Of a stretch of 64,000 nt of DNA, positions 34,401 through 49,400 are shown piece after piece. The stretch spans positions 310,001 to 374,000 of the forward strand of contig NW_017385995.1 of the NCBI RefSeq assembly GCF_000237925.1, in the 5' to 3' direction. The position numbers and the translations under genes were made by a program. Each line of letters opens with the position of its first letter. The stretch's first letter is position 1. The notes under the pieces were generated by a model, which was given only the letters and a program-made list of their open reading frames with translations, ran no database searches and was not told the DNA's origin. This DNA comes from Schistosoma mansoni (taxonomy: Eukaryota > Platyhelminthes > Trematoda > Strigeidida > Schistosomatidae).

Positions 34401-37400
34401 CTTATGTAAGGAGTACGTTGGAAGAAAGCTAGGGGAAGAAAAACCGAAACGTGGCATCAGTTCATAAAGTCACTGGCTGTTGGGGTGAATCGTAGGCGTG
34501 GGTGAATACTACTGTTATGGATTCTAGATACCCAAAAATCACTTTATAAACGTCTTATTTTTGTAATTTTATTCTTAAAACTTGAATTTCACATTTCCGC
34601 ACCAAGAGCGCCCATTTTTACCTTCAGGTTGTACTTCACACTTAGGAGGACCTTAAGTATGATTGGTTCTTTTCATCTTTTAATAGGCTATTTTGTGACG
34701 TTTCCTAAGAACATTTTAACACTGTATATATACGATTGAGTTGTGCGACTGTCCGTTCGTGCTTCCAACTGTTTGTGGAACATACCTTTCACTTGGCTGA
34801 ATCTGGTCTTCTCCCTCTAGTTAGTAGGGCTGGGGTGCAGTAAATAGTTTAGCTCGTCCCGTTGTCGTGTTGCTGACTTTCGTTCCGTTCGCTGGTTTGG
34901 ATGAATTGTAATCTCTTCAAATGTAGCAACTACCAGGTTAGGATTCGCATAATTATCTTAACTAATAGTTGGAAATGTGGCATGGCATAACCCAGAACTG
35001 ATTGTAAGGGTGCAGAATCACTCATTCTGTCTTGAAATATTTATACTTTTTGTTCCGTTAATTCATTCTTTCTCCTTGAATCCTATTACCTATGCCTAAT
35101 CTTTTATAATACTACTTATACTGTGACCACTTCTATCATCACTGCTACTCACTGCCTTCCCGTGGCGGGGGTGTTGTTTACGAAAGTGAGAGGACGAAAA
35201 GCGAATGTCAGGCGCTTTAACCGGGTTGGTGGACAAGGCGAGTCCACCTAGGGGAGTTGGAAAACCCTGATTCCAAACCAATGGTGCACATGAGCTCCAG
35301 TATCCTGAAGGAATAAATGGCGTACGAATCAATCGCTGGTCACCGGCTACCATGGGACTGCATCTCCTCACGATGCTCCACTGCCTTGTGGATCAGATCT
35401 TTTGGTCAAAGGTTCCGGGTGTGGGCCCCTGAGAAAACCACCTGCTTCAGTTTGGGCACCTGGGCAGTATCACAGCCCTCACACAAATCGAATGAGATTT
35501 GTATGGCGCATATGTATCTGGTGCTTCCTTGTACCAATATTTATGTGTTTAAATAAATAAATAAATAATCACCACTGCATTCATTTTAATAATTTCATAA
35601 CGATGTGTTTATGTTGTATGGCAACTTGAACTGATATATATATATATATATGCTAAGTTCCACGCTGCATATCACTGAAAATCCATTTCCCTAAGCAAAC
35701 CATTTGTTCAGAATATCATACTAATAAATAAAAACTTTACTTACTTTCTCCTCTTTTGTTTCAGTTGTTGATGTTGGAGGTTTTTCTTCCTTGACAGTTT
35801 CCAGTGGAGCATCTCTGTTTTAAAACAAAACAGTTAAATTAATTTGAATATTTAAATTACTGATCAACCGACGACTAATAGATTAAAACTTTATAAACAT
35901 TAACATAAGTTGGTGGAGAAGATTTGTAGCTCAAGTGGATGATTTTGATGGAGTTCTGTTCTCTGAGCTGGATGGTTTGGTTGTGGAGCTTTCATCTTCC
36001 TTCTTAACGACATCATCAGTACAAACTTCACTCCTACCTGAAGGTTTTGCTGATGATGTCATTCAGAAGAAAGATGAAAGCTCCACAACCAAACCATCCA
36101 GCTCAGAGAACAGAACTCCACCAAAACTAACATAAGTATTTGTGTAAACAAGTGATTTTGAGTTCAATAATAATGATAATTAGTCTGTTGCCTGAAATGT
36201 ATCATTCCTTAATTAAATGTACTCCCATAGAGCAAAGGGAAATATATTTACAATGAGGCTGAATACAATTTTCACCTGATGTCAGTTCGTAACGAAACCT
36301 ATCTTTAAATAATAAACTTTGATTATTCTGATTTAATAAATTAGGATTAAATTGCCCTATGAAACGGCAGAACTACTTAACTTGAAATATCTACGAATGT
36401 GGTTTGTTTGTTTTTTGTTATGGTAATTTGTCGCCAAAAAACTTTATAGGTGAACAATAAGTAATTACGTTTGGGCAGAAAGAACACTTCTGCCACATAT
36501 CATAATTAAGGTCATTCAAATTTCATCAGTTAAAAGAAAAAACTTTTCCAAGATTGATTTATCTATAATAATAAACTGAAACTATTATCAAAATCATTAA
36601 TGCAATAAACTCTTACATATCCATTTTAACTTCTTTAGTTTGAGAATCTTTGAGAGTTTGTGCTCCACCGGTGGTTGTCGACTGTTGTTGTTCTTTGTGT
36701 TGTTTTCTATCAGCCTCCTTTTTACGCTGTTTAGCTGTGATACTTAGAATAGCTGTCTCTACTTTTTCACGTTTCTTTTCTTTTTCCTGTTCTAAAAATT
36801 CAAAAAGTAGAATAATTGCAAAAAAAGTTAGCAAATCAATATGACATGATGTAACATCATTTTATAGAAAATTTGCAACAATGTATTATTGTCAGTAAAG
36901 GATTATGTAGAGTATTGAATTTCAATGAAGTCACAAACCGATTGATAAAACTTATACTTGTACATTATTGTATTCCAGCCCATTGGTCTACAGGTTAGGC
37001 GTTCGCGCGTGAGACTGAAGTTCCAGGTTTCAGGGTAGTGGGTGTGCACTACCGATGAGTCCCATGTTAGGGCTAGACTATCATACAGTAGACACTTGTT
37101 AACTCCAGAAGATACTTTGTAAATATAACACAGTAAATAAAAAATAAAAAGAATTTAACTAACGCAATGGTTGAGGATAAGCAAAAGTCGACGGTTTAGC
37201 ATTTGAACGAAACTGTATCTTTGGCATATTCAAATCTTTATTCAATGCTATTAATGCAGTTGGTGTAAATGCTAAGCTGATAAAATTGGTTAATGGATGC
37301 CAAAACCAGAAATTCTGAAAGATTAAAAGACCGACAGCTGCTGCCATGTTTGCATTACCTACGTGATATAATATAGCAAATGAACAGAGAAAAAAGATGT

Positions 37401-40400
37401 AAGAAGTTAATAACAAAATTAATGTTATAGGTTTGACTTGATAATTTCAAATAAATTGAGGATTGGGTAGATTGTTATTGATAAAAATGATAGATTTGTA
37501 ATATCTCAATAAGTAGAAAAATCAAATTTTCTGACATTTAGTGGCTCAGTGTAAGCCACTTCTTCAGAGAAAAAATAAACAAACTAGTATGTGTCAATTT
37601 TAATGCTATCTTTTAATAGCCATCTCGTGAAATCTCAACTTGAAGCACAGAACATCTTATGTATATATAAGAAACTACTTAATAATCCCGTAGAACTTGA
37701 AAGACTCTAAATTAGGTTGGCAATAGCAGTACATAACATTTTCAACAAACATCACGTCAATATTAAAACTATCAAAAAAACACAAAGTTTTTTCCAACTA
37801 CAAAAAAAAACGAATAGCTGAAGCTTTCTATATATTGTTAAACCCTACTACCCTCAATAGATGAAGCCTTATTATTCATCCCACTTGGACCATCTATCCA
37901 AGTTACTATATCTGATTCTATTCCCATCTCACACTATTATCAAACATACAAATTCAACTCACATTATAAATGTCATATTTTTCAACCACACACTAATAAA
38001 CAAACATGTCTCACATAAATTACCGGAATGACATGGCATTGACTTGATCAGATCTGTTTTTTGATTGGTCGTACGAAATATTTTCCTTTGTTCCTCTGTA
38101 CTATTTAAACTTGGACTAATCTAACGAATTTATTTTCTGAAGTGGCTTACACAGGGACACGAAACATTGGAGAATTTAATTTTTTCCACTCACTGGGATA
38201 TTACAAATATATTATTGTTATCAATAAAAGTCAATGTTGAGATAAAAATAACTACTACACAACATAATCAAACCTATTATGCAACACTAAATTACAATAT
38301 ACAACATTTTTATCAATTTGATAATTCATGTTGGAATAAGTGGCATTGTGTCATCAACGTCTTCAGGGAACTTTCAATGATTACACTTAGAAAGGAGTTA
38401 TGCTATATCCTCCACTATTTCCTGAGTTAACATAGCATATGATACATTTTATTCATCAAATTCACTGATTTCATTTTATTTCTACAGTTTTAACCATAAT
38501 AGACTTTAACTTTTTAATTTTTTACATTGCTAATTTCCCTTCATTGTATTCATATGAAGTTTGGCAGGTTGGGATGATGCACTTTGTGTCAGATCCTATA
38601 TTGTTTTTAGCTGACTGAATATTTCAGTTACCGATTTATTTCGAGATCCATATCAGATGAAGACTTATAAGAAATAGAATGGCACTGTGGTTTTCCCATT
38701 CTACTTCAACTAAAGTATTCAATCGCGATTAATCTTGGTATTACACTGGTGACCTCATACTTTAAAGTAGGCACGTATTTTTGAGAACCGGTGTACTTGA
38801 TACAAGTACATAACAGTTTTTCTAATTCAGAGTGTGAAAAAGGACGACATATTTTACTATGATAACATTCACTACAAAACAACTGATCGACAAGAACTGC
38901 TACCACTTATTTAGAGTCCTAGAATATGATATCTGCTAAATCAGGATTTATGATGACCATCAATTAGTCAGTCAATCCATCCGATGGTTATAGACTTGTG
39001 ATAAAGAAGTAGAAGTCTCTTATCAACTAGAATTAACCGAATAAAAACCTTAAATGATAACTGTGGTACCAAATGGAGGTCATCAAATATAATGAGTTGA
39101 AATAAATTGGACGTACCAGTACGTGTTTGTAATGAAATAGTCATATTACATCCACCAGCATCTAGAATACCACATGCTATAATAGCACCGAATTTGGCCA
39201 ATAAATCTTCATGACGATCCCCGATAATTTTCAACAATTTCTGACGGAAATCCACAGACTAAAAGAAAAGGAAATTACATTTTAATGCTAAATCTTATTT
39301 ATTACTCATACTATGTTTGATGCGTCGGGCAGTTAGAATTACATACAAAATCGTGTATAACTAATTCATTACTGAACTATATGATTTAAATGTTCAGACC
39401 TAATTTTATCGTTTGTACTTGAGTAGTAAAATTTTGACCTTGGTTAGTAAATATTATCGCGATGTATTTTTTGTAATATACATACAATTTTATTTGATTA
39501 ATAAGAAAACCCATTCATTAAAATTTGTCCATTTTATTTATTTATTTATTTAAACACAGAAATATTGGTAAAAAAGCACCAGATAAATATGCGCCTCACA
39601 AATCTCATTCGATTTGTGTGAGGGCTGTGATACTGCCCAGGTGCCCAAATTGAAGCAAGTGGTTTTCTAAGGGGGCCACACCCCGAGCCTTTGACCGAAA
39701 GATCTGATCCACAAGGCAGTGGAGCATCGTGAGGAGATGCAGTCCCATGGTAGCCGGTGACCGGCGATTGGTTCATACGCCATTTATTCCTTCAGGATAC
39801 TGGAGCTCATGTGCACCATTGGTTTGGAATCAGGGTTTTCCAACTCCCCTAGATGGACCCTCCGTGTCCACCAACCCGGTTAAAGCGCCTGACATTCGCT
39901 TTTCGTCCTCTCAATTCGTTCATAAATAAAACTACTCTATTATAAATGATACTACAACAGAATTAGCCAGATAATGTAAAATAACAAATTACTATACTCC
40001 ATTAATTATACAATAGTTGACATATAAGCCATAATCAATGCTAAATCAGTAGAGACATTATTTAACTATAATCTTAAGTCTGGTGGATCGCTATTGAGCC
40101 ATTAGTCTATATTGTGGTTCTGTAAGTTGATAAAATTTTCAAACAAAATCTTACACTAAAAAAATCTTTCAACAAGCAAATGCATCGTGGCTATAAGTAT
40201 GACATTTTCTAGAGTCGCCGTTGTAAAAGCCTACAGATCTTCATGGACATGCTCTGATGGAGCGCACTAATCTTGAAGCTAAATGGGAATTTCACTAACT
40301 AAGAATAACGTTTTATTACTCCAACAGCAAACAAATATCCGTGAATGATAAGACGATTTGAGAAGTAACAAAATTGACAATATATTAGTTTGTAAATAAG

Positions 40401-43400
40401 AGCACAATGAAATGACCATCTTTATGACTCATACCTTTGGGGAGGTAACCGCATTCTGCTGAATTAATACCATTGCATTAGCAATTAAGGCACCTTGACG
40501 AACAAATGGCACTGTTCCCTCGTGTAAAGTCTCTAATAAGCTAACAGCTTCTTTAAGAGCTGTTCCCGCGCAGGCTATTCCTACAGCCATAGCAGCACCA
40601 TAGCGCAAATGAGGATGGTAGGATTCAACAAGTAAGGACACCAGTGATGGGACCTGCTCAGGATTTCTAAAAGGTAACAAAAAATGAGTGTTACGGTAAA
40701 ATTTACATTATTTTTAAGGTAGAAATGCTTAGTACAATCGCTTATTGGGAAAGAAGACTAGTGATAATATCGTTTAAAACAGTAAACTTTGAAATTATTT
40801 CTTTTCAGTGTTAAAATCCTCAGACGAAAAGATTTATCGAACAAATAACCGACAGTTATTCTGAGAAAGCGTTTATACACAACATACTTGAATAGAACGA
40901 AACCAAGAGCGGTAACAGCCCATCGTCGAACGTCATCATTAGTGTCACTGACTGCAGCGTGGAGTAAACGTTTCACTGCCTGATTATTACCAGTCCCACA
41001 GTAAGCCATTGCAATTGTTGCCATACCAGACCAACGTAAAATGGGATCATTATCCTGTATTTTGAAGAAAGAAAAAAACAGAAATAAGTTTTCACACAAA
41101 GAAGCGTTTGGAATAACCGGTGATAGAGGTCGATTGAACGAATGACATATTGTAAATCTGTCTACTTGACAGAAACAATTGACAAATATGGAATAAAATT
41201 CTAACATATAGAAATTTAAAAGTTCATCACTTAATAATAAATACCATTAGGGGGTATGCCCACTCGTTGAAACGATAAGTATCCAAACCAACCGTTTTCT
41301 GAGTAATTGTTGATGTTAGATGAAGCATAAAGGATTTCTATCGATAGATTATTATTTACAGAATAGTTAAGATCGATAGGAAAGACACATAACACGGACG
41401 AATAGTAGTTTCATCGTGAGATGAATGGATTTGACAAGTATTGAGGATTAAATCGCAAACTAGTAACATGATGGTAAGGCTCTTTTAACCATGATCTGTT
41501 GACTACACTGAGATCCAAAAGGAAGACAAAAAATTACTAAAATTACCAAAAGCACGGTCCTCAGCCTGCATTAAATATTTACATCAATTAGATTTGTTTT
41601 TAGTTGGTCTGATGTCTTGACATTTTCACTGCTAAAATATAAATCCTACAACTGCTGAAAAGGAAATGAATAAAAAACTTGGTTTATATGAATAGATCTT
41701 ATTAGGCCTTAAGATCCGGTTGAACAGTATGCGACACAGTGATATTAGAACACACGCAAATTTTTCATAGAGGGCTCTGAAATTTTTCATGGACAACGAT
41801 CTGTCTAGAATTGTTGTGGAAGTGTTGTTAGGGATTAGCGTGGAAATACTTAAACTCATGATCATAATTACTGTCGAACAATTAATAAGATAAAGTCTAT
41901 TGACAATATATTCGAAAATTAAGCCTGATACTCACGGCTTAATTTCATTGGCGTATATGTGACCTACTAAATCTATATCTTACAATCCCTCATATAAAAT
42001 GACATGTAATTATACCTATTTCGTGTTTAATAGTATGTAAACAAACATGTTTGTGACAAACAACAAAAAATTATCCTGCTACCCAGTTGTATTGTCCTTT
42101 GATACCATTTCATTCTGGAGCTCGTGTCAAAAACTTGACTTTGTGAGCAGTTGTCAGTTGACCGAATTGTATCACCGTGCAACAGCTATCGACCAACGAT
42201 CTCATTTACCATTTTAAATAAAACTTACCCAGCAAAAATTCAAAACTACCATTTATACAACACAGTGAATAAAAAGCTTACAATAATTAAATTATCTATC
42301 AGTTCATCAGCTTCTTCAACCCGACCGTACATGACAAGTGCAATGCCTAAGGCAACGCCACGTATAATCTTCTCATGTGCTGTTTCTTTAGCATAACCAA
42401 GTAGATCTTCAATAGCTCGTGTTGACCCAGTTCCTAACATGACTAAACCAATACCAATACCCGCTGCTTCACCTTGAGACAAACACAGTAAGATAAATGA
42501 AAATAGAGATACTAAGTAAGTCGGTGCACCCACTCAATTTTTTATTTAGAAATCAATCACATAATGACAATCAATGGTAATTATGTAACAATCGGTGTGT
42601 GTAACAAACATCTTGTAGCTAGAAACATTGGTTATTAAATTGGAGGTGTTTCTACAATAATTTTATGAACCTCACTAAAAACAACTGATCATTCAAAACA
42701 CTTACTATTACGTTGCATAGAATCTTAATGATTATTGATCTAAAGTAGAATCCTATCTGATCCACTTTTGGATTTAAACTTGTTAGAAGAATAAATGTAT
42801 ATACAATGACAATTTGATTGAAAATCATCCCATTTATTAGTTAGTATAAAATCATACGACTTACTCTGGTTTGAACAAATAAATAGTATTACTAAACATC
42901 AAACGATAAGTGCGGTTCACAGTTGAGTCAACGATATTATACTGGAATTACTGAGTTATATATAAAAAATTAGTTTCTCAACTGAACCACGCTGATTAGA
43001 AGTTTTTTGCAAATCCACAGATTAAATACATTCACTTATTGTTAAGATATTGGGAAAATGAAATAGTTCGGTTTTATGTAATAAAAAACGAAATTGTTAT
43101 GTAAGTTTACTTGTTAATGAAATTAGGAAATGGGCTTCTATGGTTAGCATTCCTATAATTATGATAAAACTCAGGATGTACGATAAATCATTGTGAAGAA
43201 CTAACTACATTAATGTTATTTGGTGCTAAGAACTATGAATATTGAATAATTCACGTCAATCAAATGGACAGAACAACAAAGAAAGTATTATAAACACGCC
43301 TACCTGTAATTGCATCATCTTGATAAAGATTAAGTTTAATTTGATCATACACATCCTCTCTACCGGTCCCCATAGCAGCTAAACCAAGACCTAAACATGC

Positions 43401-46400
43401 ACCATGCCGGACAGGTTCTGCAGTAGCCTCCTTGCATTGATTGAGCAAATATTCTGAAGAAATAAATAACATTTAACAGTCGTTATGGAAGAGTATAATT
43501 AAAAGATAGAGAGATAAACAACGTCGTGAAACTTAGGATGAGTTTGCATCAGTACAGAAATGAACAAGGTTCACAGCACAGAGAGAAAAAATTGACATCG
43601 AGGGTGACAAAATTAATGACAAAAAGGGTTATGAAGAACCAAAACTAAGTCAGTCAGTCAGCTACAACGTAGGACCAGGCACATTTATGCATCGGTCCAA
43701 GTTGCCATACTTCGTTAGCACAACAAGATCAACACCGGATTCATAGTAGTTAATTTAGTGATGGTGGTAGTATATAAAAGATAGGTTGTATATAAAGATA
43801 TTGTATAGGAAGGAAGAACGTTATGAAGCAATTTTAATCTTAAGGTTTAAGGGAAGATAAAAAGTGTATACACCTACGCCATTGTGATCGATTTGGAGCC
43901 ATGTCACCTAGAGTCTCCAACCATTGGTTACGATAGTCACGCGGACCCCAACCAAGTAGTCTGCATCTGCCAACATGGCTCAGACTAGAAGTTAGTGACT
44001 TCAAGCACTGATGCCACGTTTTGGTTTGGCGGCCCTAACTCTTTTCCAACCATCCCCTACATTAGTCAGCATAGCGCATCGTGGTAATCGGTGTTCAGGC
44101 ATACGTAACACGTGGCCTAACCATCTCAGTTGATGAAGATTCATCACCTCATCAACTGATTTACCATCATTCCCTAATACACTGAGTCTAACCTCACTAT
44201 TACTTACCCGGCTATCCCAGCAGATGCGAGCAATATTTCTAAGGCATCTGTGGTCAAATACTAGTAACCTACGAGTATCTTCTACTCTTAATGGCCGTGT
44301 TTTGCAGCCGTAAAGTAGAACAGAACGAACTGCTGAGCAGTATACTCGTCGCTTAAGTGATAGACGGATATCTCGTTTTCGCCATAGGTGACGTAAGTTG
44401 GCAAAAGCCAAACGAGCTTTTTGAATCCGTGCTGAGATTTCGTCAGACACCAACCCATTAGGGCTGATCAGACTTCCAAGATAAGTGAAGTTATCGACGC
44501 GTTCGACTACTTCACTCCCTATCCTTAGTTCAAGTGTTGACGCAGACCAGTTCTGGAGTAACAATTTAAATTTAGATGGGGAGAAACGCATCTCAAACAT
44601 CCTGGCATTACTACTCAGTTCTAACAGAAGACTCTGCATTTTGCCAGAGTATTCACCAAACAGGACTGTCATCTGCGTATTCTAAGTCGCTTAGTGGTCC
44701 CCCTGGTAGGAGATCAATTCCTGAAAATTCAGTCGACGAGAGTGTTATTTCCAGCAACAGGTCTATAATGAAGTTAAACAAAAATTGGGATAGTGGACAA
44801 CCTTGTCGGACACCACTTGAGGTTGTAAAGTCATTTGATAGTTCGCCATAAGCTCTCACTCGACTGGTAGTGTTCGAGTAAAGAGCCTTCACAAGGTTTA
44901 TGTACTTCTGAGGTACACCTTTCAATGACAGACACTGCCACAGAACCTCTTGGTCTACAGAGTCAAATGCTGCTTTCAAGTCAAGAAAAACTATCATTGT
45001 CGGACGCCGATAAACATGTCTGTGCTCTAAAACCTGACGAATAGTGAATATGTGGTCGATGCAGCCACGACCAGGTCTGAAGCCAGCCTGATTTTCTCGT
45101 GTTTGCAGTTCAAGAGTCTTAGTTAGGCGCCCGATAATTATTGAGGCTAGTATTTTAGATGCTATGTTGGTCAGACTAATCCCTCTATGGTTATCACAGG
45201 ATGATTTTGGCCCCTTCTCATATATTGGGACAATAAGTGATTGTGACCAGTCGGATGGGATTCCGTCCGTCTCCCAGATTTTAGCCAGAATATTAGTCAA
45301 CCTAATCGCTAAAATTGGACCACTATATTTAAAGACCTCTGGAGCCAATCCATCTGGACCAGCTGCTCTTCCTCGTTTCCGATGAGTTGTAGCCTTTTGA
45401 ACTTCAGGTAGGGTCGGGGGACCTACTTCAATGTTCCATTCAGACTGTCTTGGAATAGTGGGTAGGTGTGCAGTAGCTGAAGGCCAGCTGAATTGCTCCT
45501 TAGTGTTTCGCCCATCGTTCTAAACGTCTGGACTGAGAGCAGATAAGGGTTCCGTCTTTTTCCGAGATCGTTTCACTTACACTTCTTAATTTCGGTTTCT
45601 TTTATTAGTCTGAATAGTTGCCTGGTGTTGCCTACAGCCGCTGCCTTTTCCATCTCTTTTGCTTTCGTTGCCCACCACTGCTCACGATCGTTCCTTAGAC
45701 TTTTAGTTAACCTAGATCTAATTTGTTTATGCTCTTCGTTGTGTCCAGAGCCTGATGGGATGAGTTTACGCGAATCCATCAGTGAAATAGACTTAGAAGA
45801 AATCCGCTCGTTTTTTGGAGCCCTATGGTTTAAATTACTAATAGATGTGACTGCTGTTTCCACAGCTGTTCGTATGTCTTTCCAAGCAGCATCTGGGTCA
45901 GTCTCGTTTACAGAACTGCCAAGATGTGAACTCAGTTGCTCCTGGAATTTACATTTGGCTTCCTCGTGCTCCAGTTCAATTTTAATGGGTCTTCTTAGTG
46001 TAGTTTTACTGCGTCTAGTGAGACGCAGACAAATGCGTGCTCGTATTAAAGCGTGATCAGAGTCTAAACAAGTATTCCAATGCGAGCGACAATCTTCTAT
46101 CGAGCCTCTCCAACGATGGCTGATGGCAATATGGTCTATCTGAGTCCATCGTTGGTTTGGTGCAGATGGTCGCCATGTTAGTCGATGTCTCTCCTTATGT
46201 TTAAAGTTAGTGTTTGCTAAAAATAAACGATTGTCTGAGCATAGTTGCAACAGACAACCAAAACTAAGAGGGAAAAACTGTCAACACAAAAAAACCTGGT
46301 AGAATCTATGGACCAGAAGTATGAAATAATCTCATGTTTAAAACTTTATGCAAAAAAATGAGCGTATCTCCACTACTATACATTGCAGATTATCAGGAAT

Positions 46401-49400
46401 AAAAAATGTCGCAAAAGAACCATATCAACAGATCAGGAATACAAGCTAAATAAAAATTAAATGGCAAGCACTATGCATGGAAAATATGAGACAATCCAAT
46501 ATAGCACAAAACAATTGAAACTAATTAGTACCAGAAAAAGTGATTCGCAAAAATACCCGCTGATATGTATAAGTTAATAATCCAAGTACCCCAAGCAAGG
46601 CCATTTGAAAAAGCATTCATGACAAAGTAAAAAAAACTAATTACATGGATACATTTAGCTTATCTTATGAGCCAGTAAACGTTTACAACGTAGATAAGTT
46701 AGATTTCACAGACGAAAATATTTTTGCACGAAAAGTAATTAAAATGTCTTTTAAATATTTCTGATTACTTTCAAGAATTTACCTGTCATCGTTCCACCAT
46801 GATTAGCATGAATCAAGCCTAGAGCAAACAAACCACCACCTTCAGTGTACACGGAACCGGATGAACCGCTTGCATCTTTGGGCAAATAGGCAGACATAAG
46901 ACGTAAAGCCTCTTTTTCATGACCTGAAAGGATAAACAACAGCAAGACAATCATAAGTTATAACTATCAGTGAAAACTCGGACAAAATATCAGTCAACCT
47001 AATCAGTACTGAAATCAATGTTTATTATTATCCCGGTAAGTACACTCCCATACAATCGAAAATAATAAAATATTTACCTTTGTGTATAACCCCAAGGGTA
47101 GCAGTAGCAGTGAATTTAGCCCAATTTACAGCTTTTCCTAACCAATTTAAATGATCCCTCAAAAATTGATCTGATGTTGTTCCACAATGCATAATACCAT
47201 TTGCAATAACTGTAGCATTATGAGTCACGGAATGTCGCACCTCATCACGTATGCGTTCAAGTAGTCGAAGGTCAGCTTTGTTATTTCGTATCAAAAATTG
47301 GAGGTGCAATTCAATTACCTAGATATAAGAAAATCGAATATTTAGGTAGTTAAGACAATATCTACTAATGACTATAGTAATAAAAAAACGTGCATCCACA
47401 ATGTACGTTGGAATGGTAAAGTTAAATTATACACTAGTACTTTACTATGGTATGATCATCTTTTTTCAATATCCTTGCGTTCGATTATATTGGTAATTCA
47501 GTACATGGATCGTTATTGTCATACAAACCTGTAATCTGATATCTTGTAATGCCACTCCGTTACACGAACGAACATGACATGCGACCAAACAAGTTAATAT
47601 GAAAATTACGTGGTGACTGTTTTAATATTGCTTTAGAAGATCAATGACATTAATCTGAGTTAAGAGAAATATAAAATACTGCTCTTAGGTACCGTCTACT
47701 GAATGAATAAAATCCCCACCTGATCAAAGTAAAACTGGTTTATTGTGAAGAAATGAATACCGAAAGTGACGGCTTTTTGCCGAGTTCGAACATTCGAAAT
47801 ACACTTAATGACCAACGTTTGAAGATGTTCTACAATGGTAAACTAGTCATGATAAAATCACAGGTGCATGAAATAAGCTTTCGTTTAATTTTTGTAACAC
47901 ATAATCAACAGAAGGGAATGTTAAAGAACTCAATCTAATTAAAGTGTACGCGATTTAAGCCTCTAAAGTGGTCTAGTTTGTAAAATATATTCTCTAACTA
48001 AAATGATTAGAAAAGGTTGTTCCTACCTTCGAATTACATCTGTTGGTAAGTTTGTGAAGTGCTGAAGAGCCTTAGAATTGTATACCCTTAATTTTATCTG
48101 TCAATGTACATAAATAGTTGCACAAATCAGTTAAAAATTCAAGAATCCGAATGTTGTTAGGAGAGTTACAAAAAGGTCGAGTGGAGTTTAAAGCTCCGTA
48201 TATTTGTTTACTATAGTGTGGTTAGTGAGTGCTTGAAGTCACTCCCATCAATAAACATTTACACAGAAATAATGACAGTTCGAAAACTATTTTGTGATGT
48301 TAAGCATTACAAAAAGAATATACTCGTCGCGTCGACTGACAACCTTTATTTAGTCAGTATAATACACCTTACCATTTTATCAAACTAAATACTGTCTAAC
48401 GATAAATTAGCTTGTTAATACTACAATAAAACCAATTATGTACGATTCCAACGCTTACTTTATCTCCTGATAAAATACTGACCAAGTGCATAAGACGACT
48501 TTTGATTTCTTTATCGAATTCTGACAGCGTTTCATCTGCTGGTATCTCAATCTCTTTGTTTGTTTCACCAGATGATGCAGTTTCCACCGCTTCTTCTGCT
48601 TCCTTTTTGTCTGATTTATTCTTATCACCATCTGTGGTTTCAACGTTGGTACAAGCTGAACCCTCCGGCGTTTTTGGACTTTTTGTAGCGTTTTTATCAC
48701 GTTCAATTAAGCTCATTATATGACTCAACTTTGAGCTCCGGGCAAGAGAGGCTGAAACACGTTGAAGAAAGTTTTGGGTTGCATTTTCATACAAATCAAA
48801 ACCTATTTGATATGCTGTTACAGCTGCCTCTTGTGATTGTAGTAACAAGTGTTCCAGAGTATCTGCTGTGGCCTGAAAAGGAAGTAAATGTATACCACTT
48901 AGTGTATTTATCCGCACATCATAAAATTAAAAATTTGAGGGACCAGGGAGGCCAGTGAATGTATGTCTTTACCAACCACTTAGTAAATTAACACATTTCA
49001 ATGAAATTATGATATATCAGCTCTTCTGATCACATATGAAAATACCATATTACATAATGACATACGAATTATGATGTGAACATGGAATCCCACTCAATGA
49101 TTAATATATTTACTGACCAATGACAAAAGTAGGACAATTATTTTCTTTACGAATTCCAACAAATGTGTTCTCAAAATGTTAACATGATGGAGGACATGAA
49201 AACTTACTAAATTTATATCAGAATCAAATGGTATTTGGTTCTTAAAGTTAATCTTTTAACTACAATTTTCCTGAACGAACAGACTAAAACGGTCAACACG
49301 TGACATGCAACATAGGATCTGGTACATTTATTTTATGTTGTCATAGCATACCAGTACAACAGAATGTCAGAGTAGTATAAGTAGTAACAAGATTTGTGGT

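Noticed and set aside
35096-35556. Conserved-looking ORFs shared by 35.2, 39.7 and 49.8 kb
   Set aside because: They are translations of a dispersed repeat on either strand, differ in frame and end between copies, and lie in PSMD1 introns.
45625-46056. 143-codon plus-strand ORF
   Set aside because: It is antisense to the RTE endonuclease region and has no family signature of its own.
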